Below the pieces are notes generated by a model. The model was given only the letters and a program-made list of their open reading frames with translations, ran no database searches and was not told where the DNA came from. Below are positions 1 through 11,853 of a stretch of 64,000 nt of DNA, piece after piece. The position numbers and the translations under genes were made by a program. How positions within the stretch are numbered: the first letter of the stretch is position 1; each line of letters begins with the position of its first letter. Origin of the DNA: Zygnema cylindricum (lineage: Eukaryota > Streptophyta > Zygnematophyceae > Zygnematales > Zygnemataceae); the NCBI GenBank assembly GCA_037447655.1, contig JBBHKE010001625.1, positions 15,125 through 79,124 on the forward strand, written 5' to 3'.

Positions 1-1831
1 GTGCAGTCTACGGCCTAGGCATGTTCCCGTTTCTTTGTTTTCTTTTTATATCGACCGAACTTTAGCAGACATGTTTAGATAGGCATATTTTAGCATGTCA
101 TAATAACAAACATGCTTAGAGTTCATGAGGTATCGGAGACAGAGCAATCTAGATCGTTACTGTTAGCATGCTTATACATGCCAAAAAACAGAATAACATT
201 TACAAAAAAGCACAGTCCGACAGACTTCAGACAAACCGCCTAGTGGGCTGCAGCGTCGAAAGGATTCGTACGTTTTGTATAATGTCAACTCTATTAAACA
301 ACGACAAAAGATTACATCCGTACCGCGCTACATTCAATTCAAATATTTGTCGGTTCCTGAGCGTCGGGTGATCCGCCAAACAGACTTCAGACAGCCTGAC
401 ACGAAAAAACATTTACAATAAGACAAAAAACCGTACATATTCGTACGATTGTCATTGCTAGATCTAACGAGACAGAGGCTATGGAGTACTTGAGATTCGT
501 ACAAACAATAATACTGTACGATTTTATACGGATAGATTTGTACAGACGATTTCAAGCCAGCTATATTTTTCTTTTGTTTCTTTGCCCTTGTACGGATCCG
601 GCATCTGACGTGTCATTCTCGCTTCTCTGAGCGAACTATTTTTGTACACTCGAAGAAAGTCAGCCGTACATAGGAGTACTGTACCGTACCGTGAGAGAAT
701 CTACCATTGGACGAAAAAATCGTCGTAAAGGGCAAGAATCTTTTTTTATCGTATGACGTCACTAGTTTTGGAGTGACGTCACTCCATTTGGAGCTAATGT
801 GAAAATCCGCTCCATCGTTAAATTTTGCGTATCTTCTTATGTCATGCTGGAAGTGACGTACTGACACGCTGCACGTCGTGATTCGATTTCCCTGTCACAT
901 GTGGGCGAAAAGGCTGTCTTCTTGATACTCTGAGGAAAATGTACGGACTTCATTATACGACAAAAATGTCCTGCAATTATTAGTCCACGCCTGGCGGCCT
1001 AATGGTGACGTTATGGACTTGGCTTCACCTGGTCGTTTTTTGTCTTTTTAGGCTAAATTGGAAATCGTGTCGTGACTGTAAAGCCTTACAATTTCGGCCG
1101 TCCGATTTAGACGATCCGGGGGACAGTTTAAAAACCCGTGGCCTACTGGAGCCGATCCGTACGGACATGTTAGACCGATATCGTTAGGGTTTTTGCCATT
1201 CTTAAAAGTCTCAAACGGTCAAATCAGATTCCTCAATAAATGATTTTATGCTGCACGAATGATTCAATGAAAATCCATCCAAAGATACATAATCCGTACG
1301 GTGTCCCCGACAAAAACTGTACTGTACCTGACAACGGCCAAAAGAGACGTTCTCATGTAAACTCCTTTGAGTCCTTTTACTGTAAACACGAGTCAGTTCC
1401 GCTGATCTATCACGGTTCTTGTCGGTGCTGTCAAACAATGATTACAAACCGAGCCATGGAACCGTATCGCGTCTTATCGCATCCGGTCGCATCCTTTTGC
1501 ATGCTGTCTCAACCAGTCGCATTCCATCGCATGACGTCGCACAGCCATAATATGAGCATCGCATGGCATCGCAATGCATGCTCATGGCCAATGGGCATCA
1601 ATCCAATGCAGCCGATAGTCGATGCGATGTAAATGACGTGGTATTTGACGTCACATGGCACATAAAATATCAAATCAGTTGTAGGGCATACGTCACCAAA
1701 CCTAGCAGGTGGCAGTACCCTGACCGTAGGCGCTTATTCTGTACAAATTTTCGCCCGCGGCTACGGATACCGAAACACGTGTGAAAAAAATAATCGTCGT
1801 CCTAACGCAACTCGAAACGGTACGATTTCAC
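1..1831. other. Anonymous non-coding block rich in CCGTAC/GTACGG
   Basis: I recognise no gene here. The hexamer CCGTAC or its complement occurs about ten times. Between about 1466 and 1580 there is a loose array of TCGCAT words. Two TGACGTCA palindromes lie 20 bp apart at 754-761 and 774-781. The open frames are short and unlike known proteins. Confidence 0.5.
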
Positions 1832-2026
1832 TTAATGTTTTTTTTGCCACTTAAAACGTTTTTTATCCGTACACACTTGTCGGATTCTGGATCTGACGGT
1901 TGCGATTGAAAGGTAAGATTCTCACCTTCCGATTGTCGGTCTCCGTCTGAAAATCGGACAAGTGTATACGGAGAAAATGTGTTTTTGAGGCGAAAAAGAT
2001 ATTAACGCTAAAAGCGGTGCACGGTG
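1832..2026. mobile_element. Miniature TIR element of the H subfamily, uninterrupted but with a degraded left end
   Basis: The segment around TTGCCACTTAAAACG, then TTGCGATTGAAAGGTAAG, down to AAGCGGTGCACGGTG is the same sequence as the outer element at 21764-22179, but without that copy's insert. It provides the empty site AAAGGTAAGATTCTC, which in the other copy is split at TA by a nested element. The left terminus is not clearly preserved, so the start is approximate. Confidence 0.6.
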
Positions 2027-2028
2027 TA

Positions 2029-2227
2029 CACCGCCAATCGTTATTAGCGTTATGAACTCTATATCGGCACCTCAAAATGTTGACATTAATACCTTAAATA
2101 GAATAAACTACACTATTTAAGGACGTGAACCATAATCTGCCACGTCTCCTGGTACTAAATTAGAATGAATGACGCTAATTTTTTCTTTACACTAATAATT
2201 TCTCAACGCTAATAACGATTCGCGGTG
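2029..2227. mobile_element. TA-target MITE, 199 bp (A subfamily)
   Basis: It starts CACCGCCAATCGTTATTAG and ends with the inverted complement (CTAATAACGATTCGCGGTG), flanked by TA on both sides. It has the same length as, and nearly the same sequence as, the element at 21870-22068, including the internal block ATTTAAGGACGTGAACC. It is non-coding and non-autonomous. TA duplication is typical of Tc1/mariner-type elements, but the CACCGC terminus is not the usual Stowaway terminus, so the superfamily is an inference. Confidence 0.8.
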
Positions 2228-2299
2228 TACTGTATAAAAACGGAAGGCCCTTGGCAACCAAAGGGCAAAGCACCGAGTCGCCCGCGACTATTATTTATT

Positions 2300-2340
2300 G
2301 GGAATTGCTAATCGCAGAGGCGATTTTTGCTGCGCGCAGG
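2300..2340. repeat. 41-bp block repeated in inverse orientation at 21137-21177
   Basis: The stretch from GGGAATTGCTAATCGCAG to TGCTGCGCGCAGG is the reverse complement of 21137-21177 with a few mismatches. Both copies lie near miniature elements. I do not know what larger repeat it belongs to. Confidence 0.6.
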
Positions 2341-2342
2341 TA

Positions 2343-2959
2343 CACCGCGAATCGTAGTTAGAGTAATGAAAAAATTAGAGTAAAAAAACAAAAAAAAACA
2401 ATTAGAGTAATGAACTCTAATTTATGTGATAGAACTTTTTCACAGTCGAAGTTTACTCTAATTTATTTAAGTACTCTATATTGGGTTATGTCCTCAATAA
2501 ATATCCGCGCTGAAATTATAAACACTAAATTACGTAGACGTACAAAATCTGTCACTCCGTATAGTTTTGACGTCATTATGACGCTAGAATTATTTGTCGC
2601 GCTGAATGTCAGTTAATGTTCACACTGACGACGATGCTGTCGACGGACGAGAGTTATGCGAACGGCTTTTTTTTCGATGTGATTGATTTTTCGCTTAATC
2701 CGATTTCACGTGTGAGCGCGATTGTATTAAATCATTATTTGTACTTTTTTACTTTAAAAAGTACAGTTTTGCACGGTCGAACATCGTCCGTACTCCACAC
2801 TATTTAAAATGAACCTATATTACAATTCTGATACGCTAATTAAACTTACCTAAATTAGAATAATGAACAAATTAGAATCATTTACTCTATTTGATGTCAT
2901 AGAGTCGAAATTTCGAGCGACCGAATTAGAGTAATTTACTCTAATTACGATTCGCGGTG
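2343..2959. mobile_element. TA-target MITE, 617 bp (B subfamily)
   Basis: The left end CACCGCGAATCGTAGTTAG and the right end CTAATTACGATTCGCGGTG form the terminal inverted repeat. The left flank is TA; the right flank is TT, probably a mutated duplication. An internal CACACTATTTAAA block is shared with the other long members at 3898-4657, 15335 and 41153. No coding capacity is seen. Confidence 0.75.
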
Positions 2960-3897
2960 TTGTGTATAAAAGTAGCTGTCACGACGCGCCTAAGTATGCA
3001 AGAATTACTAATTTCCATGCTATTATATGTGGTATAGTTATAGAAGAAAGCAACAATAAAGCAAACAAGCATAAAAAAACAAAAACTCAAATTTAAAAAC
3101 TGCGAGTTTGATAGTATAAACGTTAATCCGTTTAAACATTTATCACTATAACTGTTAATAACGCTACTTCGGTCGCGACTTTTGTTGACCAGAAAAGACA
3201 AAATAGTTTTCATAACGCGATGTGAGAGAATAGAGTACAAGTCGTCACGTCCTCCCACACTAAATTCGTCTAAAGATTCAAATTCCCATGGCACTCCTGC
3301 GTTGAGCAGTGCAATGACGTCATAAGTGACCTCTATCCGCCATTAGTTTTTCGTCCACAAATTACTAGTTTCAGATTTTATCTGTTAGTTCGTACGGTGG
3401 AAAGTGTCGTCTTGTCACTATCCAGGCGAGAATTTCGACGCACCGTACATATCTGATCTGTACGATCCGAGATGCAAGCTGCATCCTATCCGCCTGTACT
3501 TACGACCAGAACGAGATCCTGAAACTCTGACAGCTGTCAAGGACAAACCGGAGCAATCTAGCCGCCAACGCCAGAGTGTTCACAAATTCTCGAGATTGCC
3601 TAGTTGCAACTTGCACGAGCATACTGTTTTGTCGTCATTTGACACATTTTGTCTCGTCCGTACGCCCATTTGTGACTACAGTACAGAGACGGAGCAAACA
3701 GTACAGAATGAAGGAAGCAGCCGATGCAGGAGAAAGTAGCAGAGATCTGTCACACCATCAGGCTGAACTGAGACAATTTTTGTCGCATTAGGAATATTAG
3801 GACTGTTGCAGTACAATTTGCCAATTTCACATCTCCATGAAATTTAAAGTACAGTCTGAACAGGGAAAATAGGGGAAAAAAAAACGGTAGGACACTA
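2960..3897. other. Anonymous spacer
   Basis: No recognisable gene. It contains a few CCGTAC words (around 3390-3665) and short open frames without family resemblance. Confidence 0.4.
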
Positions 3898-4298
3898 CAC
3901 CGCCAATCGCTATTAGCGTAGAGGTTTCTTTAGCGTACATGAAAAATTACCGTGGTTTACTAATTAAGAATTTGAAAATTTTGAAAAAAAACATACATTC
4001 TAATTGTTTAATAATTTTAATTTGGATCTTTGAAAAAAAAAAATGTCGCTCGCAAACATGTTACATTAATATAGGTATTTGTACAAAATCTTACAAATCG
4101 TACACAAATCGTACGCTCACACAGTCGAAACGTGGTTGCTGAACGAATATGTGCGAGCGTGATATTTGACAGCCCGATTAGACCCCCTTTTCAGAGCGCA
4201 TATTCTCATGCGTCCGCGGCTACTAAAACTCATTAATTATACTTTTTCACTTAAAAAGGTATAATCGTGTACGGCCTGACACCTTCCGTACACCACAC
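3898..4298. mobile_element. Half of a J-subfamily MITE, interrupted
   Basis: It begins CACCGCCAATCGCTATTAG after TA. It then runs as the reverse complement of the right half of the element at 41153-41713, up to the internal motif CCGTACACCACAC. At that point a second element (4301 onward) starts after TA. The remaining half of this element is missing. Confidence 0.7.
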
Positions 4299-4300
4299 TA

Positions 4301-4657
4301 CACCGCGAATCGTAATTAGAGTAGATTACTCTAATTCGGTCGCTCGAAATTTCGACTCTATCACATCAAATAGAGTAATCGATTCTAATTTTTTCATTAT
4401 TCTAATTTAGGTGAGGTTTAATTAGCGTAAAAAATTATAATATAGGTTATCTTTAAATAGTGTGGAGTACGGACGACGTCTGACCGTGCAAAATTGTACT
4501 TTTATAAGTAAAAAGGTACAAATAGTGATTTAATGGAATCGCGCTCGCACGTGAAATCGCACTAAACAAAAAAATCAATCACATCGAAAAAAAGCCGTTC
4601 GCATAACTCTCGTCCGTCGACAGCATCGTCGTCAGTGTGAACATTAACTGACATTCA
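4301..4657. mobile_element. Partial B-subfamily MITE inserted at an internal TA of the preceding element
   Basis: It starts CACCGCGAATCGTAATTAG and is the reverse complement of the right part of the 2343-2959 element, through the block GTGTGAACATTAACTGACATT. Similarity stops near 4657, so its distal end is lost. Confidence 0.7.
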
Positions 4658-4687
4658 ATGCGATCCTACGCTAAATGTCCCGTAACA

Positions 4688-7012
4688 ACATGTCCTATTC
4701 GCAGGTTGATCCATTTTTACCATCCGCAAGAACTTTAACTCGCATGTTGTTCCATTTCTGTTAATCATAGGTTATCACTTCGTGTTGTGAATAATTTTTA
4801 TTTTTTTTAAACCTGTGAGCCTTTGCTTCCAGGTGGCAATTACTGGTGAAGTTGACGGGAGGAGTAAAAATGTGCATTGGAAGGAAATCAACCGCGCCGC
4901 CTCTTTATGAGTTGATTGTCGCAGGAGAAGATGAATGTCGGCTTGTGGACTCTAAACTAACCAAGCTGCCAGAACAAAATGAGATCCAGATACCTACAGC
5001 CATTTATAGCATCCTCTTCTTGTGGATACGGATATGATGTATCAGGAAAAATAAGGGTTGCTTTGCCTCCATCTTTACGTGTGGAAAAGGAAACTGGTCA
5101 TGTATAAAGTGGAGAGGAGTAATTGAGCCCGATGCAAACAACCTGGACCATGGAGGAGAGCCTTTTTGGTTTGACTGCCACACTGATCTTAATGGAACTA
5201 ACTTATTTTTTTGAAGGATAAATAGAAAAGGGAAGGTGGTTCCAGCTTGAAGCTGGAACAATTTGTGCCTTACTTTCTTTCGAAAGGTTCTGGGGATCCT
5301 ATATTGTTTAAAAAACTGTCAGTAATACAGTTGTCAAAAAACGATATGAGCGATATGTTACATGAAGCGGTAATATATAAACACCGAACACTGAAGGTTA
5401 TTTGTGGCATACAAATAATTTGCTGGCTTTTCTCGCAAAGTCGTAAGATCCAAAAATTCGACTTGTACTCACAGCATCTGCCAAGAAAGCGGCGTCCTCT
5501 AAGAACTTCTGGCGCTGCACCAATGGCAGGTTCAGTTACGCCAATGGCAGGTTCAGTTTGGGGCATTGCAGATAATTTTGGTGCCTCACTGGCAGATGCT
5601 CTCGCCATTCGTAGGCTCCAAAAATGAGCATCGTCATCATAAAACTTGGCATCCTTCACACTGCATTTAGATTCCCAAGAAATAAATTTAGAACTGAAGA
5701 AATACAAACCACTACGCAACACATGAATTGAGTAGGCAAGTTAGAAAACAATGCAAAGTTAGACTCTGTAATAATGACAGCTAGTGAATCTGGCCCAACC
5801 AACAATTTTCCCTGATGGGAAGATGGCGTTCCACGTAACAAATGAAACTTAAAACTTACGGACATAAAAGAATTTAGATTCCTGTATTTCGTTCGTTCTC
5901 TATTCTCATTAGACTGGTAATCATTAAGATCGGCAAAGCATAAAGTTGCGAAGTCATAAATTGCTTATGCCAATAAGTTTACTAACAAAATACTAAAGCA
6001 ATACATGAAGCACATAATAGTCTTGCTGCACATTTTCTTATGACTAATCCTTTTTGTGTCAAGTTGTCACTTCAGATGAGACCTCCATCTGGACCGCTCT
6101 GCAGTCCCATTCACTTGTTTAATACTTTTTAAGATGAACAATGCTGTAATTTTCTTCATAAATTCTTTCTTTATTTCTGCACTGTTTTTCGATAATTTCA
6201 AGTACTAGGGGTATCGGTGGTTATAACCGTCCATAACTCGAATCTCTAACCAACATAAAAGCCATCAAATTAGTTGTATGCCACAAATAACCTTCATTGT
6301 TCGGCGTTTATATGTTACCGCTTCATGTAACATATAGCTCATATCGTTTTTTAACTTCTGTAATACTGACAGTCTTTTAAACAATATACGATCCCCATAA
6401 CCTTTCGAAAGAAAGTAAGGCACAAATTGTTCCTGCTTCAAGCTGGAATCACCTTCCCTTTTCTATTTATCCTTCAAAAAATTAAGTTAGTTCCATTAAG
6501 ATCAGTGTGGCAGTCAAACCAAAAAGGCTCTCCTCCATGGTCCAGGTTGTTTGCATCGGGCTCAATTACTCCTCTCCACTATATACACGACCAGTTTCCT
6601 GTTCCACATGTAAAGATGGAGGCAAAGCAACTCTTATTTTTCCTGGTTCATTTTATCTGTATCCACAAAAAGAGGATGCTATAAATGGTCGTAGGTACAT
6701 GGATCTCATTCTGTTCTGGCAGCTTGGTTAGCTCAGAGTCCACAAGCCGACGTCCTCATTAAGCGCATGCCAACTGTTACTGAAGAAAGAAGAAAGCTGA
6801 CATATGTCATACTCTTCCAATGCGAATTTTACCTCCTCCCGCCAACTTTACCAGTAGATGCCACCTGGAAGCAAAGGCTCACAGGTTTTTAAAAAAATGA
6901 TTTTATTCACAACACGAACTGATAACCTATGATTAACATAAATGGAACAGCATGCGAGTTGAAGTTTTTGATGCTGATGGTAAAAGTGGACCAACCTGCG
7001 AATAGGACATGT
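4688..7012. repeat. 2.3-kb foldback: two about 730-bp inverted arms around an 858-bp loop
   Basis: The left arm (4688 to about 5415) and right arm (about 6274 to 7012) are imperfect reverse complements, both beginning ACATGTCCTATTCGCAGG from the outside. Both arms keep a short shared open frame (about 5100-5215 and its mirror, with an LDHGGEPFWFDCHTDLNG segment) that I cannot assign to a family. The loop carries exon-like minus-strand open frames (around 5330-5720 and 5660-5865), also unrecognised. No clear target duplication is seen, so this may be a duplicated gene fragment rather than a transposon. Confidence 0.7.
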
Positions 7013-8640
7013 GACACGTGTGGCGCATCAGCCTTGCTGATTAGCCGGACACAAGCTAAAGTTTTTTTTTGTCTTCTAGCTTCTCGCAGCTGTTTTTAAA
7101 AAGCGTGTAATACTTGTGCGCACCCGTTTTCACATTTTTGATCTAAGTTCGCCGCCATATTCCTTGCATCAGGGATCTCGGCTTCTGACCCAGCGATAAA
7201 CTGCGGCAATTTTAGACCAGTGAGCAGGTAAATAGTAGAAATAAAATTCAATTCACATCCTACAGCAATGAAATACCACCCCTGGCAGATTTCAGAAGAA
7301 ACAAATGATGGCGACTAAAAGTTATTTTATCATCGCCACAAGTCACTGATTGGGGCTTGAAAACCTGATTGGAGTAGCATAAAGACTCTCCGATAGATTG
7401 TTTAGAATGACGATGAGGGAGCTTTAACCAGTTTGAGCATCCAGCCTCTGGTAGTAAATCTCAATAATTAACGCAGTGAGTCGTTATCAGCATCAATGAC
7501 AAACTCTATCGGTGTCCTTAGATTGTACCCCTCGAACCTAAAACAGCATCAATGTCAATAATTGTTTCTTCCTTGACGTTGATTTGTTAAACGGTTGAGA
7601 ATGGGCCACACTCTTTGCAAGATTAAGTACACTAATAAAAACATACAAGACACCCATACAAGACAGACCGCCCATTGAGTTAATCAGTCTTGATTCTAGT
7701 GACTAATTTTCTGGTCCAAAGTCATAAATTAGTGTTAACAACGCCATAATCAAGTGGCCGATCATGCACCACATTGCATAGTGTGGTTAAACCTAATGAA
7801 GAACCGCTGCCAGTCATTCACTAGCACAAATAGTGAAGGACGGTGTACTTGATGGGAGTTGAGAAACCGTTTCCCTATCCTCTATTAATTGAACCAATTC
7901 AGAAAAAGAATCAGAACCAGAAGGCAAGAGTCATTACCCGTCCAAAGTTATATATCAATCGATATATTGCTGGACTTTCAAAGTAATTTGTGCAGCCCAC
8001 ACCTTTCACAAACTACAAATAGACAGAAAATTTTCAAAAAAACCACACCCTATTGCAAACTAATTCAAAGGGGAAAACAAATGAACAGGGTAGTTGGACA
8101 AACCAAGTTGGAAAACTCAATAAAAACCATGAAATAAATATTGATTCCACACCAAACAACATGTCGTGACAACAATTTAAAAATTACTTTTATGAGAAAA
8201 ATTTGTCACAACATATATTCGCTTGAACTTCTCTCTCGATTCTGCACTGGTCTCTCCTTCCTCTCCTAGTACTTTCAAGTAAACAAACATTCGCAATTCT
8301 CGCATTAAAGCTATACCAACTCTACCAGCAAGTAACAGCTTTTCATGTTTCACATAAAGGAGTCGGCATCACAAGTTGTGCAGTTGATCCGTAATTGACT
8401 CCTACATTGGCCTCAATCTAGTGAAGGATTTTTTGGCTGGGCTTCCCAATTCCAAACTTCTTCTTCTTATCACAAAGCTTACGCTACGGCGGTCATTACT
8501 TAAAATTTCAGCAAGACATAGAATATCGACATCTTTGGTTTGAGAATGTGCAATTTCTAACTCAAAATAGATACCAGATTCCTACAAACTAAGTGCGAAC
8601 AAATCAATCTAAATCTGCGATTCTTAGGTTGGAGACGACA
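7013..8640. other. Anonymous intergenic DNA
   Basis: AT-rich and non-repetitive by eye. I found no convincing coding exon on either strand and no RNA gene. Confidence 0.4.
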
Positions 8641-8934
8641 ATTTTCCGTTGATTAGTAAAGTCCTCGAGATTCCGATGAAAACGGGCCTCTCCTCTTCTT
8701 TCTGCGAAGAATATCCTCCTCCAACGCCTTCCATTTGCTCTCCTCGGACCAGCAACCAAAAAACCAACAAGAAGGTAAAATTAAAAAGGGGGACGGAAAT
8801 AGAAAGGAAGAGGGAGAGGAGAAGGGAGAGGAGAGGAAATCGTGAGAGAAAGGGAGAGGAATAGGTGTAAGGAGGAGAGGGAGTGGACAAGGGAGAGGGA
8901 GAGCAAAAAGGAAAGGTGAAGGGAGAGAGAAAGG

Positions 8935-9465
8935 ATAGCCGCCACTATCATTCTATTTCCCTTTTTGTTTCTAGGAAGAGGAGAGGGAGAGGGAAAGAGA
9001 TGGGAGAGGGACAGGAAAGGGAGAGGAGAAGAGAGGGAGAGGGAGAGGGAAGGCAAGGTGGAGAGGCACAAGGAGAGAGGGAAAGGGAGAGGGAGAGAGA
9101 GGAAAAGAGGGATGGAAAGAGGAAGGGAGAGGGAGAGGAAGTGGGAGAGTAAGAAGGAAAGATGGAGGGAGGGAGAAAGGATAGCCGCCACTATCCTTCT
9201 TTCTGCCCTTCTTTTTCCAGGGAGAGGAAAAAGGAGAAGAAAAGGGAGAGAGGGAGGGAAAGGGAAGGGAGAGGGAGAGGGCGAGGGAAAGGGAGAGTAA
9301 TAAGGAAAAGAGGGATGGAAAGGGGAAGGGAGAGGGAGAGGGAGTGGAGAGTAAGAAGGAAAGGTGGAGGGAGAGAGATAGTAAGAAGGAAAGGTAGAGG
9401 AAGAGCAAAAGGATAACTGCCAATATCCTTCTTTCTCCCTTGTTGTATCTAGGGAGAGGAGAGGG
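8935..9465. repeat. About 235-bp tandem repeat, roughly three copies, purine-rich
   Basis: The marker AAAGGATAGCCGCCACTATC recurs at about 8931, 9176 and 9408 (third copy diverged), each time followed by a pyrimidine stretch ending in CTAGG or CCAGG and then a GGGAGAGG tract. The long minus-strand frames here, rich in Leu, Pro and Ser, are read from the low-complexity tract and are not a gene. Confidence 0.65.
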
Positions 9466-9481
9466 AGAACCATATATGTAC

Positions 9482-9660
9482 CTTCCATATAAGATATCCA
9501 AAACTCCAACGGCTCACAAAGAATCTTCTTTCCCGGGGAGAGCGAGAGCCCCAAAAGCTGTTCCACTCAAATCAAAATAACTTTTTCCTCCGCCGCAAAA
9601 ATCGTCGCCCGGGCAAAGATCTGTCACGACTACCGACATAGCCGCACAGAGAGTATTTGC
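9482..9660 (-). pseudogene. Beta-expansin exon, copy 1 (in-frame stop)
   Basis: Expansins are secreted cell-wall-loosening proteins with a double-psi beta-barrel domain. This minus-strand exon follows a good acceptor (GTGGTACAG) and ends before GTACAT. It encodes the barrel signature SVVVTDLCPG, then YFDLSGTAFGALALPGKEDS and AVGVLDILYGR, matching beta-expansins (VTDxCPG, HFDLSGTAFG, AGVxxIxYxR). A TGA stop lies at 9514-9516, between DSL and AVG, where the family usually has a charged residue; CGA to TGA is the simplest origin. No intact expansin 5' exon or C-terminal domain was found nearby. The exon with its upstream flank (about 9470-9840) is a direct repeat of about 11144-11508. Confidence 0.75.
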
Positions 9661-10694
<1,034 letters not shown>

Positions 10695-11154
10695 CTGAAA
10701 GGGAGAGGAAGCGAAAGAAAGACATTAAAACTACCTGGAGATTTCGAAAAAAATGGGCCTCTCCTCTTTAATTTTCTGACGAACCTCCGCAAATCGCTTC
10801 CGTTTGCTCCTCGAATAACAAAAAAAAAAAATCAACAACAACACATTTGGTTAGAAAAAAGAGGGGAGAAAAAACAAATATATTTATGTAGATAATATAT
10901 ACATGGAAAGTACAGACAGGGGAATTTTAAGAGCGATGAAAATAGTGTAGGGAGAAGGAGAGGGGGAGGGAAAAGAGGAAGAGGGTGGCGGCTCTCTTCC
11001 TCTTTCGTCCCTCTCCCTCACCTTCACCTTATCTCTTTCCATGCCCAAACAGATCCCCAAGACATGCAAAAAAATACAAAAGAAAAACGCAAGAAAAAAA
11101 GTAAATTATTCAAAGAAAAGAAAAAAAAAAAAAAAAAAAAAACCGAATATGAAC

Positions 11155-11334
11155 CTTCCATAAGCGATATCCAAAACTCCAACGGCCCACAAAGAATCTT
11201 CTTTCCCGGAGAGAGCGAGAGCCCCAAAAGCTGTTCCACTCAAATCAAAATGACTTTTTCCTCTGCCGCAAAATATCGTGGCCCGGGCAAAGATCTGTCA
11301 AGACTACCGACATAGACGCACAGAGAGTATTTGC
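11155..11334 (-). pseudogene. Beta-expansin exon, copy 2 (frameshift)
   Basis: Direct duplicate of the exon at 9482-9660, with the same acceptor (GTGGTACAG) and the same borders. It is one base longer: GATATTTTGC replaces GATTTTTGC, which shifts the frame just after VVLTDLCPGHD. Downstream of the shift, the original frame would carry TGG (Trp) where copy 1 has the stop, giving DSLWAVGVLDIAYGR. So each copy is broken by a different lesion. The next bases are a long T-run on the minus strand and no further expansin exon follows. Confidence 0.72.
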
Positions 11335-11853
11335 CTGTACCACTAAATAGATAAAAACATAAAAGAATACATAGAGAAACAAATAAAAAGAGTGAGTAAA
11401 TGAAGGAACAGAAACAAGTCCGAAGCGCAAACAAAACAAAAAAGTAAAAGAAAAAAAAAAAAAAAAAAAAAACAGGAAAAGAAACAGAAATAACTGAATT
11501 ATTGGTTCCAGTTTGCATGGCAAGTCGTCTTCTAATGCCTGTGTATATTTTGTTAAACAGCCTTCTGCCAGGAGTATGAGCCAGACCAACATTTATGAAT
11601 TTAACTTCACAATGCAGCCCAACTGAAATTGAAGCCATTCTATATTTGGTGATTCCCACGAATTAAAACATTCATTACTATAAACGTGCGCCACATTGTT
11701 TCTCTTTTTTTCTATCGACACTAGTCTCAAAACCACACCCAACGGTGATCAGACAGTATAGTTGCATGCTAGCCATGTACACTTGAGCCTGGTGCATTAC
11801 AAAACACTACTTTATGAAGAGAGGTAAGAAGACAAAAAGATTTTTATACGGAC
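11335..11853. other. End of the duplicated flank plus anonymous DNA
   Basis: Up to about 11508 this repeats the flank of copy 1, including an A-rich run. From there to 11853 I see no recognisable feature. In particular, the missing second half of the JmjC domain is not here. Confidence 0.4.

Noticed and set aside
754-781. Two TGACGTCA palindromes as bZIP control elements
   Set aside because: No gene nearby to control; recorded only as sequence.
8400-8580. Minus-strand GVNYG-like segment suggestive of a GH17 glucanase start
   Set aside because: Only a few residues match, with stops around it; chance similarity.
8781-9566. 261-codon minus-strand Leu/Pro/Ser frame
   Set aside because: Low-complexity read-through of the purine-rich 235-bp repeat that only happens to overlap the expansin exon.
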